From assembly GCF_963678635.1 (NCBI RefSeq), contig NC_087068.1, positions 1,176,001 to 1,240,000 on the forward strand: DNA of 64,000 bases. The letters are read 5' to 3'. A program made the translations under genes and the position numbers. Below, piece after piece: positions 55,044 through 64,000 of this stretch (its first letter is position 1; each line of letters opens with the position of its first letter). The notes beneath the pieces are model-generated. The model was not told where the DNA came from, made no database searches, and was given only the letters and a program-made list of their open reading frames with translations. The stretch comes from Symsagittifera roscoffensis (Eukaryota > Xenacoelomorpha > Acoela > Convolutidae).

Positions 55044-58000
55044 AGAAAGTCCAGATGATGATGATATCTTCCCCTTCATCGTAGATGCAACCACTGATAG
55101 AGGACAGCATATATTTTGCAAAAATTTACTCTTAAATTTGTTTGAACCCGGAATCAGTCCATGTAAAACAGAGTTCCCAGATGTAAAAATCAAAAGACAA
55201 ATTATCGATCACTATTTGAAAGATATATGTAACCTTACACAACAATACGGAATCTACTCCATAGAATTCAACTCACCAAACCAGAATCACAGCAAATATG
55301 TAATTCAAACAGACGACCTTGATTTAGAATTCTCAAAAGTATTCTCAGAATATATAAAAAGCATACAATATCATAACTCACAAAGAGCAAACTCCATATT
55401 CACTAATGAAGTTTTTGCAATAATATATAGTTATATCTCGATATTAGAAAACGAAATCCCAATCACAAATGTTTCACCGACAGAAACATCTAAACATATA
55501 AGAGTACGACATGAAATCACACTACTCTCTAGTTTTCTAAATATAATTAAAGAAAATTTCACGAAAGATGAAGTTTCACAACATACAAAACACGACTTAC
55601 AAAAAATTTTGGCATGGTTCATAATAGATTATTTCACACATAATATTGATTTAATTTCACAAGCAAGAAAAAATTTTAGACCCCAAAACTCAAACGATGA
55701 TACTGCCATCATAGAACAATCAGACTATGTTTGGGACCCCGAATGGTCTCATCCCGCATTCATAAACTTCCCACAATCAATCTCAAGTCAAGCAATAAGT
55801 ACGATATCTTATGTAAGAGATTATGTAAGAGTAATACCATTAACCATTGATGCAACACCATTAAACTATAATACATTTTTACCTGATATGCAAAATAATA
55901 GTTTAAACTCCACAGTCATACACAATGAAAACCTCAATGGAACTAGAAATCTCACTCAACAAGATATCCAGACACCATCACACTTCATAAATGAAGAAAT
56001 CGTACACACAACAACTACACAACAAAGTATTTCACCAATACGTCCAAATTTAACAACACCAAGAAATACAAACCCTTCACAAACACAAGTAACCTTACAA
56101 TCAACCGTTAAACCTTCGGTTGCCCCAAAATATTCACACATGGATTACCAAACATACAGACCCATGACAATACCGTCAAAAACACGTAAAACATTCACTA
56201 GAAACAATTTTGCAGAACATAATTATAATTACACACATCCATCAAAATCAAATTATCCCCCACGAAAAAATTTTAATAATTATACAAGATCTCGAAACTG
56301 GGATAACCCAATGGCACAAACTAATTCAGTAAACTTTCAAACAAATTTACATCCTTCACAGGATCGTAGTGAAAACTATCCATTTTTTCAACAAAATAAA
56401 AATAAAAAACAAACATCTTATCAAATGGATTACTTATCCTCAGATGATGATTTTTTACAACCAGATATATTTGCACCGTATAATCAAGAATATCGTGGAA
56501 AAGGAGTACAGAAACCACATACAAATCATAGAATTTTTTCTCCACAACCGATAGATACACAAAATCAACAACCAATTCAGCAACAAAACCCAATTAATAC
56601 ACAATATTATCAACCAATTCAGCAACAAAACCCAATGATCACACACTCGTATCAACCGACACAAATGCAAAATGAAATACCACTCCCATATTATCTTCAA
56701 CAACACGAAATAACAAGAAATCAACTTTCAAATTTTTCTCAAATGCCAAATGCAGCAGAATCATTACAAATGACAATGAATCCATACCTTATGGGTGGAT
56801 CATCAATAACATCAATAAAAACTTTAATGGTATTCACAGGAACAGACCCTGAATATTCTGTAGAAGACTATTTAAATGCAGTAACAGCAAATTTGATTTT
56901 AAATATAGGACCTGAACCAATTAATACGCCACTACATCAAAACTGGATACATCGACGCACAGCGTTGATACAAACAACTTTAGACGGCGCAGCCCAAAAA
57001 TGGTTTTCAGTATTGCCTATAGAAATAAAATCAAATTGGAAAAGGTTTACACAAGAATTTTCAAAAATGTTTGACTCCGAAAGAAACAAACAACAACAAA
57101 GAGTTTTATGTAATGAAATTCGCAGATTACCAAATGAAACCATCAAGCAATTAGCAGTACGCATTGAAACACTAGTTCGAAAAGCATATTCATTAAATAC
57201 ACACGACTATAAAAACACAAAGATGACAGAAATCTTAATGATGACCTTAACACCGCAATTAAGAAAAATAGCAATAAAAAAGAGAGCATCCCATCCTTCT
57301 TCAATTCGAGAACCCGATTTAGATTTTCGAAAACTAGTAGACAAACTAGAACAAGCAGAAATCACAATGAAACTCGAAGAAACAGAAAATCTGAAATTAC
57401 AATATGTTAACCGAATCGAAACAAATACCACAAGTATCAACAATATACAGGAATCAGATACAGACCTCGTTGAAAAAATCACTGAAATACTCAATATTTA
57501 CGAAAAACACCCAAACTTTAAAGGCAAACCATCTTTCAAAAAATGGTGTAATTATTGCCGACGATACGGACCTAGTATTTCTGAATGTAGACAAAAACAG
57601 CAAGACAATCAAAATAAACCTCAAAAATATAAAGAACCAAATAAATCATTCTATCAATACATGAAAAAAGATCAAAATCTACCGAACAAAACTGTGTACA
57701 ACAACAACAGTTCAGGAAAACCACTCCCGAACAATACAAATTATACAAGAAATCAATCACCATATAACTCAAGTTATAGAGGAAGATCACCAGAACGAAG
57801 AAATACACAAAATTCGTCACAAAATCACTACAATACACAAAATAGTAGAAATAACTACTCCAATTCAAATTCAAATACAACACGATTTGTTTCTAGATCT
57901 AATTCCCAATCAAGAAATAATTACTATCCAAACAATCAATCACGAAATTCATCATACAATAGAAATAGAAACTACACCAATAATCGGAATAGAAGTTATT

Positions 58001-61000
58001 CAAACAACCGAAACCAGAATTACCCAAACAATCGATCAAGGAATAACTCATATAATAGATCGAACTATAACAGACCAAACAATAATTACCAAAACAGATC
58101 ACGAAATAATTCACAAAATCGACATTCAAGTTATAATAATCGTTATAGAAATTTTTCCCAATCACCACACAGGAATAATAACCATTATAATAATTCTAAT
58201 AATCGCCATAGAAGTAGTACACCCAAACATCAAAGGAATATAAATCAAGTACAATCAAATCCAGAAACAACATCAGACCCTCCAGGTATTGACGACACAG
58301 TAAATGATATGTTACAACTCAATCAAATAAACTGTGAATCATCAGACTCAGAAAGTGAAACAGAAAACACTATCTCCATCAATATGATAGCAGTCGAAAA
58401 TGACTATGAACCTATTATATATGAACAACCATTTTCATCACACATATATGAAAATCAATCAGAACTCCTTCACAATTATTATATTGAACCCATCCATTCC
58501 ACACCGACGACGCAAAAAACTAATGAAATTAACACTACAAATCAACCCAATGAGAATGACAAAACAAAATGCTTGAATACAAATCACATCTATCAAAACA
58601 TACAAAAAGAACAACCCAAAGAAAAAATTTGGACAATACCATTTCTTTTAGAAAGTCCAAGAAGCAAAGAATTTCAACCACCAGATCTTGAAATTGATTT
58701 TCTAATTGATTCAGGAGCAGAATCAAATATAATAAACATTCCCACATGGAATGAAATAAAAACCCTACACCCAAAGCTAACACCTCTTGAAACCTCCAGT
58801 AAACTAGCAACAGCACAAGGATCAACATTGGTAAACTATGGAAAAATTGAATTATTTCTTCTCCCCACAAGAACAATGGAGCAAAATAAAATTTTAACTA
58901 AACCATTTAAACAAATATTCCATATCACTGATATTAAACACAATATCATTGGAATACCATTTATCTCTAAATATATACCAACAATCAACATATTAAACAG
59001 TAAAATACTAATCAAAGATAAATACACAAAAACAAAAGACACATCCCTAACATTTTTTCAAAGATTAAACAAACAACCACCATTCTTTTCAAAATTTTAT
59101 CCAATATATAACCAACAAAGAAAACACCTGAAACCACTATCAGGAAACATATATAATTTTTCAATAAAACAAGTTCACCAATATGATAAAAAACAAAACA
59201 AACAACAACTCTATATGTCAGATTTTGAATTCAAACCTATCCACAAGTTTTTCAAAATCACAATTTCATCCATAAAATATTTGAAAAACTCGAATTCAGA
59301 TATTATTTCTCTACATGTATACAACAATACACCCTATCAAGTAACACTACCTTTAGGACTTTTAGGCTATTGCGAAACCAACGCTACAATATCACCAATA
59401 TACGAAAAAGCATATCGCGTAAATAATATACTCCAATTATTAGATATTTGTCAATCCACAATTCTTAATGAAGAATTATCCATAAATAATATAATAAGTA
59501 ACGAAAAAAGAAATACGGATTATTTCACAAAAACCCCATATTTCAAACCGACATTCAACATAAATAACTACACAGAGAATCAACAGAAATTTTTAACAAT
59601 GTTTAATTTCCAACATTCACAAATAACACAAGACGAATTTGAAAAATTAAAATTAACCAAACAGCTAATCAAATATTCATCAGTCTATGCAACATCCAAA
59701 TTTGATGTTGGCAAAATCAGCTCATCACTACATCTCCCATTAAAACCAGACGCAGTTTTCAAAAAACAAAGAGCAAGTAAAGTACCAATTCATTTACACG
59801 ATAAAGTGAACAGATTACTTGATATTTTAGAACAATACAATATAATCTCACCAGTAAATAAAGAAGAACAACCAAAAGGTAACACATTTATCAACCCTGT
59901 TATCATTCTAGCCAAAGGAGAATCATTAAAAATCGTTCTCGACGCTAGATACCTCAACTCACTCATAGATGAATCAAAGTGTAATTGGCCTATTGAACCA
60001 ATACAAGTTATTTTAACAAAAATAAACGGAAAATACTTTACAACCGCAGATATGAATAGTGCATACAATCAAATGCCATTAGATGAACAATCGCGACGTT
60101 TAACACAATTTGTTATTGGAAACCAACAGTATGAATTCAACCGCTTATTCTATGGAATATCCATAGGACCAGCAGCATTTTCAGCTTTTATGAGCAAAAT
60201 TTTTCGACCACTAATACTCAAGAAAAACGCAATCACCTATTTAGGCGATGTTTTTATGCAATCACAGACTAAAGAAGAAATGTTCAATGTTTTAGAACAA
60301 TATCACCAAATACTTCAGAACGAAAATCTGAAGGCCGCCCCCGATAAATCACACTTCTTTTTGACAAGAGTAAAATTCTTAGGACATAATATAGAAAGAA
60401 AAACAATTACCCCATTAAAATCACGCATTGATGCTATTCAAAAACTCCAACCACCAAAAAACAAAAAGAAAATCCAAGAATTCCTTGGAATGTTGAATTT
60501 TTTAAGTAAATATGTCTATAAAATGCAATTATACCTAAGACCATTTTATAATATACTTAGACAACAAAATAATTTTGAATGGAACACAGAACATCAAGCA
60601 CGATTTGAAGAAATTAAAAAACTTCTAACTGAACAAATTTCAAACACAATTCCAGATTCAAATCAACCATTTTATGCAATGTGCGATGCTTCGAACTTTG
60701 GCATCGGCGCAGCGTTATTACAATCACATAATGGTACAAACAAAATGAACCTTATATCAGCAAACTCTCGATTATTCACTCAAGCAGAGCTAAGACTCTC
60801 AACCCTAATGAGAGAATGTACAGCCATAATCTATACACTTACAGAATATGAATTTCTGATACTTGGATCAAAACATCCAACAGTTCTATTCACAGATCAC
60901 AAACCAATCATTTTTCTCTTTACACAAAAATCTAATCCAAATCACCGAGTTTATAGATTTCAACTAATTCTAATGAAATTCCCAAACTTACATATAGTTT

Positions 61001-63270
61001 GGACAGCAGGAAAGAATCTTGCATTACCAGACACATTAAGTCGAAATACGCCACCGGAATTACTTACACGTAAAACCACAGTTGAAATACCCAAAAATAT
61101 AAAATTCTACCTTGCAAAAAACAAAACATCACCCCGACTAGAATGCAAATATGCAGTAAAAACTGACGTTGAACAATCACAGATAAACAATCTACAACAC
61201 TTCCCACTTTATTTAGATTGTCAAAATAATCATTATGAAGTTGACCTACTTGGAACATCAACTTTTAAACCAATCCCATATTCACAATGGATAAAAAATA
61301 ACACCCAACAAAAAAGAGTAAAACAACACTCGCATAAAAAAGACCTTTTTCCACTAATTGAAAAAGAAAACCTAACTGATAAAATAAATTTATCAGGACC
61401 ACAAACAAACGATTCAAAATACACAATAAATCAAATATTTGACCTTCATGACCCACTTGATACAATCCCTTTATCTAAATTAGAAATAGAAAACATTTTT
61501 CTCCCCCCAACAAAAACAATTACAATTTCAACATTGAAACAATACCAAAATCTTGACCCAGTAATTAGACAACTAAAATCATGGCACAAATATAAAACTA
61601 AACCCGTCAAGGCAGATACAACTATTTTAGGAAATAAAACACTCCTCCGATATTTTCGAAAATTCAATAATACAACAATTAACGAAAACACAGACCTTCT
61701 AGAATACAAATTAAATGAATCTACAGTTCCCTGTCTCCCCCTAAGTATGATTCTCATAGCTTTTAATATTTCACATACACAAAATATTAAAGGACACTCT
61801 GGATCAGAGAAAACATATTCAAATTTCATACAAAACTTTTATTTCCCAAATGCACCAATTTGGATAAAAGTACTATGCAATGATTGTATAGTATGTCAAC
61901 TAAATAAACCTTATCCAAATCAAAAACAAATAGCACAAAAACAAGACTTTAAAGGACAAAGTTTGTACTTTAACCACCGTATCTCCTTTGATACAAAAGG
62001 ACCAATTTTACCCTCATCCGAAGGAAACTCCTACATTATGGTAATTGTTGACGCGTTTACACATTATGTAGCACTTAACCCAGTACCACATTGTAACGCT
62101 TATTACGCTTACACAACACTCTATGAACACTGGATAGCCAAATTCGGACTACCAGAAATTTTAGTTACAGACAACGGTACAGAATTCATAAATAATGAAA
62201 TCATCACACTATGTCATCTATATAACATCAAACACAAACCACGAACATCTCACGCACCTTGGACAAACGGCTTAGTCGAAGGTATGAACCGTTCATTACA
62301 AGAATATCTCAGATGTATCATCAATGGAAATGATACAAAATACACCGAATGGTCAGCAGATGTAAAATTATTTCCCTTAGCATATAATTCACAAATTACG
62401 ACAACTCTAGGAATGTCACCATATGAAATGGTTTTTAACCAAAAGCCACGCAAACCAATAATGTTTACAGCAAACTCTCATAAAAACGCACAAGGTTATT
62501 GTCAACCAAATAAAGACTCAATATGTTATAACCTACCTTTACATACACACGATGAAGATCATTTTCATCACCCACAAATTCTTAAATTAGCCTCCGGTAC
62601 ACACACCGAATGGATTTTAAACAGAGATAAAAAACACAATGAAATTTACCAAAAAGTAACAAAAAAGTTGTTACAAAGGCAAAACATTAATGAACAAATA
62701 AATTCACGCTTTACACCAGCCTCCGATTTAAAAATTGGAACATTTGTTTTAATACCCAATTTTAATACTCAAAAAGGAATTTCAAAAAAATTACAACCCC
62801 TTCGTAAAGGACCATACCAAATAATTGCAAAACCCACTGATGTCACATATAAAATCACCAACTCAGACAAAAAAGAAATCGTTCAACACCGAAATAACCT
62901 ATTACCTTATTATCCAAAAGAATACGCACTCCGCGAACTAACTCAATTATATTCTTTTACAGGTTTACAAGTTATTCAAAATGACCCACATACGGAAAAT
63001 ACAACAAAGGAACAAAAAGATTTTCACCTCAAAAACCAAATAACAAAATCAACCACCACAAAAAACAATACAAAAAATCTAGATCAAAATACATCTCAAA
63101 AAGAAAGAAAAAATAGAAAAATGACAGAACAAATAATACCCCAAGAACAAATCGACAAATCAGAACATAGAGAGTCTTCACGACTTAGAAATCAACCACG
63201 TAAAAATTATGAATTATTCATCCCACAATCTAAAATATTAAAGAAAGTCGAATTCCAAAAACAACTTTAA
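55018..63270 (+). CDS. gag-pol: Gag-Pol polyprotein of a Ty3/gypsy-like retrotransposon, uninterrupted 2,750 codons, with altered RT active site
   Basis: Order by residue: poorly conserved N-terminal part (1-600) with Gln/Asn-rich stretches; Gag core about 605-790 (DGAAQKWFSVLP near 655); zinc knuckle 844-857 with C844, C847, C857 but Pro where His is expected; Asn/Arg/Ser/Tyr-rich tract about 890-1080; protease D1231 (LIDSGAESN); reverse transcriptase with motif A D1678 and box Y1741-L-G-D1744; RNase H D1890, E1933, D1960, D2005; integrase zinc region H2253, H2260, C2290, C2293; catalytic D2325, D2385, E2421 (D-x35-E); GPY-like motif near 2598; basic C-terminal tail. No stop interrupts the frame. 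The RT box has Gly (GGC) in place of the first of the two metal-binding Asp residues, so this copy is predicted inactive. There is no frameshift or stop between gag and pol. Confidence 0.93.
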   Translation: MSSTHTPGEESPDDDDIFPFIVDATTDRGQHIFCKNLLLNLFEPGISPCKTEFPDVKIKRQIIDHYLKDICNLTQQYGIYSIEFNSPNQNHSKYVIQTDDLDLEFSKVFSEYIKSIQYHNSQRANSIFTNEVFAIIYSYISILENEIPITNVSPTETSKHIRVRHEITLLSSFLNIIKENFTKDEVSQHTKHDLQKILAWFIIDYFTHNIDLISQARKNFRPQNSNDDTAIIEQSDYVWDPEWSHPAFINFPQSISSQAISTISYVRDYVRVIPLTIDATPLNYNTFLPDMQNNSLNSTVIHNENLNGTRNLTQQDIQTPSHFINEEIVHTTTTQQSISPIRPNLTTPRNTNPSQTQVTLQSTVKPSVAPKYSHMDYQTYRPMTIPSKTRKTFTRNNFAEHNYNYTHPSKSNYPPRKNFNNYTRSRNWDNPMAQTNSVNFQTNLHPSQDRSENYPFFQQNKNKKQTSYQMDYLSSDDDFLQPDIFAPYNQEYRGKGVQKPHTNHRIFSPQPIDTQNQQPIQQQNPINTQYYQPIQQQNPMITHSYQPTQMQNEIPLPYYLQQHEITRNQLSNFSQMPNAAESLQMTMNPYLMGGSSITSIKTLMVFTGTDPEYSVEDYLNAVTANLILNIGPEPINTPLHQNWIHRRTALIQTTLDGAAQKWFSVLPIEIKSNWKRFTQEFSKMFDSERNKQQQRVLCNEIRRLPNETIKQLAVRIETLVRKAYSLNTHDYKNTKMTEILMMTLTPQLRKIAIKKRASHPSSIREPDLDFRKLVDKLEQAEITMKLEETENLKLQYVNRIETNTTSINNIQESDTDLVEKITEILNIYEKHPNFKGKPSFKKWCNYCRRYGPSISECRQKQQDNQNKPQKYKEPNKSFYQYMKKDQNLPNKTVYNNNSSGKPLPNNTNYTRNQSPYNSSYRGRSPERRNTQNSSQNHYNTQNSRNNYSNSNSNTTRFVSRSNSQSRNNYYPNNQSRNSSYNRNRNYTNNRNRSYSNNRNQNYPNNRSRNNSYNRSNYNRPNNNYQNRSRNNSQNRHSSYNNRYRNFSQSPHRNNNHYNNSNNRHRSSTPKHQRNINQVQSNPETTSDPPGIDDTVNDMLQLNQINCESSDSESETENTISINMIAVENDYEPIIYEQPFSSHIYENQSELLHNYYIEPIHSTPTTQKTNEINTTNQPNENDKTKCLNTNHIYQNIQKEQPKEKIWTIPFLLESPRSKEFQPPDLEIDFLIDSGAESNIINIPTWNEIKTLHPKLTPLETSSKLATAQGSTLVNYGKIELFLLPTRTMEQNKILTKPFKQIFHITDIKHNIIGIPFISKYIPTINILNSKILIKDKYTKTKDTSLTFFQRLNKQPPFFSKFYPIYNQQRKHLKPLSGNIYNFSIKQVHQYDKKQNKQQLYMSDFEFKPIHKFFKITISSIKYLKNSNSDIISLHVYNNTPYQVTLPLGLLGYCETNATISPIYEKAYRVNNILQLLDICQSTILNEELSINNIISNEKRNTDYFTKTPYFKPTFNINNYTENQQKFLTMFNFQHSQITQDEFEKLKLTKQLIKYSSVYATSKFDVGKISSSLHLPLKPDAVFKKQRASKVPIHLHDKVNRLLDILEQYNIISPVNKEEQPKGNTFINPVIILAKGESLKIVLDARYLNSLIDESKCNWPIEPIQVILTKINGKYFTTADMNSAYNQMPLDEQSRRLTQFVIGNQQYEFNRLFYGISIGPAAFSAFMSKIFRPLILKKNAITYLGDVFMQSQTKEEMFNVLEQYHQILQNENLKAAPDKSHFFLTRVKFLGHNIERKTITPLKSRIDAIQKLQPPKNKKKIQEFLGMLNFLSKYVYKMQLYLRPFYNILRQQNNFEWNTEHQARFEEIKKLLTEQISNTIPDSNQPFYAMCDASNFGIGAALLQSHNGTNKMNLISANSRLFTQAELRLSTLMRECTAIIYTLTEYEFLILGSKHPTVLFTDHKPIIFLFTQKSNPNHRVYRFQLILMKFPNLHIVWTAGKNLALPDTLSRNTPPELLTRKTTVEIPKNIKFYLAKNKTSPRLECKYAVKTDVEQSQINNLQHFPLYLDCQNNHYEVDLLGTSTFKPIPYSQWIKNNTQQKRVKQHSHKKDLFPLIEKENLTDKINLSGPQTNDSKYTINQIFDLHDPLDTIPLSKLEIENIFLPPTKTITISTLKQYQNLDPVIRQLKSWHKYKTKPVKADTTILGNKTLLRYFRKFNNTTINENTDLLEYKLNESTVPCLPLSMILIAFNISHTQNIKGHSGSEKTYSNFIQNFYFPNAPIWIKVLCNDCIVCQLNKPYPNQKQIAQKQDFKGQSLYFNHRISFDTKGPILPSSEGNSYIMVIVDAFTHYVALNPVPHCNAYYAYTTLYEHWIAKFGLPEILVTDNGTEFINNEIITLCHLYNIKHKPRTSHAPWTNGLVEGMNRSLQEYLRCIINGNDTKYTEWSADVKLFPLAYNSQITTTLGMSPYEMVFNQKPRKPIMFTANSHKNAQGYCQPNKDSICYNLPLHTHDEDHFHHPQILKLASGTHTEWILNRDKKHNEIYQKVTKKLLQRQNINEQINSRFTPASDLKIGTFVLIPNFNTQKGISKKLQPLRKGPYQIIAKPTDVTYKITNSDKKEIVQHRNNLLPYYPKEYALRELTQLYSFTGLQVIQNDPHTENTTKEQKDFHLKNQITKSTTTKNNTKNLDQNTSQKERKNRKMTEQIIPQEQIDKSEHRESSRLRNQPRKNYELFIPQSKILKKVEFQKQL
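57724..58230 (+). other. Asn/Arg/Ser/Tyr-rich low-complexity tract in Gag-Pol
   Basis: Repeats of NNRNR, SRNNSYNR and NYYPNN types follow the zinc knuckle. The tract is basic and unstructured in appearance, consistent with nucleic-acid binding. It also gives AT-rich tandem-like DNA that opens shadow frames on both strands. Confidence 0.7.
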
Positions 63271-64000
63271 TTTTGTATTTCACAATCTTAGACCTTTGAA
63301 ACATTTTGAATTTTCATTTTTCAAAATAACATGCTGACAAACACGCAGCAATTCTAGTTCATAATTAGCCAATAGGATTCATCCAATCCGTCACCTTCTA
63401 TAACTCTAACACAAACCAACTAGACGAAAAATATTAAACTACAGGCATATCTATAACTATAACTTTACGACCTCCAGGTCAAAAATAAGCAAACCACTCC
63501 AACTTGGCAACTAAAATAAATATCACCATAATATCATAACCCTCCCTTATCTAATAAACCAAAGATCAACAATATTTCCCCAACTCAGACCTCAAATATC
63601 CCCCAAACAAATATGTTAAATTAGCCTAAAGTAAAAGAACGACCATTTTAATTAGCCTAAAGTATAAAAATCTCAAAAATACCCCAGATTATTTGACAAA
63701 TGAAAATAAAGACAAAGAAGACCTCCCGATCACCATAAAAATTGCCCCCAACAATTTTTCACAAAACTCAACCCACTTGTCAAAAAACCAATAAATAATC
63801 CGACCACACTTGAAAATTGCCCCAAACAACAAAAAATATTCGATCAAGAAGTCATTTCGTAAATGCTCTTCTCTCAATCAGTCACTATAATTATCACAAA
63901 CCTCAAACAATTTTTTACGATACTTAAAACTTTTATAATATTTCTTTTTGATATCATTGAATCTTTTGTAATAATCTTAATCATTTTTTGCAATATTTTT
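63271..64000 (+). other. 3' non-coding sequence of the retrotransposon
   Basis: No match to the 5' LTR is visible up to the window edge, so the 3' LTR lies beyond 64000. AAAATTGCCCC(C)AACAA occurs twice (about 63737 and 63813). A purine-rich GAAAATAAAGACAAAGAAG near 63701 could be a polypurine tract but is not followed by LTR sequence. Confidence 0.5.

Larger units (their letters stand above)
52944..64000 (+). mobile_element. Ty3/gypsy-like LTR retrotransposon, 3' end outside the window
   Basis: Order: 5' LTR (52944-53327), primer-binding site (53330), leader, 155-codon ORF (54576-55043), gag-pol ORF (55018-63270) and 3' non-coding sequence to the window edge. The RT-RNase H-integrase order places it with Ty3/gypsy (Metaviridae-type) elements. 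The + strand is very A-rich, unlike the host exons, which are GC-richer. It most likely sits antisense inside an intron of the minus-strand coiled-coil gene. Confidence 0.85.

Noticed and set aside
57887-58243. 118-codon Ile/Thr/His-rich frame inside gag-pol
   Set aside because: It is a shadow frame of the Asn/Arg-rich low-complexity tract.
63271-64000. 3' LTR of the retrotransposon in the window
   Set aside because: No stretch here matches the 384-base 5' LTR; it must lie beyond the window.
1-64000. CRISPR array, rRNA gene or bacterial operon
   Set aside because: There are no regularly spaced short direct repeats or rRNA sequence; the spliced genes show a eukaryotic genome.

Overview
This is a eukaryotic, animal-like (most likely invertebrate) genomic window. 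Two genes with many introns lie tail to tail, and their introns and flanks are full of transposable elements and small dispersed repeats. I cannot place the phylum. The animal-like assignment rests on a full-length-type myosin II with two IQ motifs, GT-AG introns throughout, a FLYWCH-MULE transposase remnant and a Ty3/gypsy-type retrotransposon.

Region 1 (about 1-29 kb, + strand): a non-muscle/smooth-type myosin II heavy chain. I could join 24 exons in frame, from the middle of the motor domain (802) to the end of the coiled-coil rod (18656). These give about 1,627 codons; only the roughly 300 N-terminal codons of the motor lie upstream of the window. The last shared exon ends in phase 2, and three separate downstream exons (22374, 23453, 28563) each start with an acceptor in the matching phase and run open to their own stop. 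This suggests alternative non-helical tailpieces: a canonical short basic/acidic one, a 123-residue Ser/Ala/Gln-rich one and a 50-residue Glu-rich one. One intron uses a GC donor. The long introns carry three dispersed repeat types: a tRNA-like composite (family A), a roughly 400-bp T-rich unit (family B) and a short stem-loop motif.

Region 2 (32.6-51.9 kb, - strand): 18 exons joined in frame give the 661 C-terminal residues of a coiled-coil protein that I do not recognise. Its introns hold a 332-bp LTR in reverse orientation with no internal region attached, a poly-C inverted-repeat element, three to four copies of a roughly 540-bp element with a hairpin near each end (family C), an 81-bp tandem duplication and a decayed FLYWCH-MULE transposase pseudogene.

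Region 3 (52.9-64 kb, + strand): a Ty3/gypsy-like LTR retrotransposon, very A-rich on this strand. It has a 5' LTR, a primer-binding site, a long leader, a 155-codon ORF overlapping the main ORF in another frame, and one uninterrupted 2,750-codon gag-pol ORF (Gag, zinc knuckle, protease, reverse transcriptase, RNase H, integrase). The 3' LTR is outside the window. Although the frame is intact, the RT YxDD box reads Y-L-G-D and the zinc-knuckle His is Pro, so this copy is probably unable to move by itself. Because the first minus-strand exon visible (51744-51848) needs an upstream exon and none is seen up to 64 kb, the retrotransposon most likely sits antisense inside an intron of that gene.
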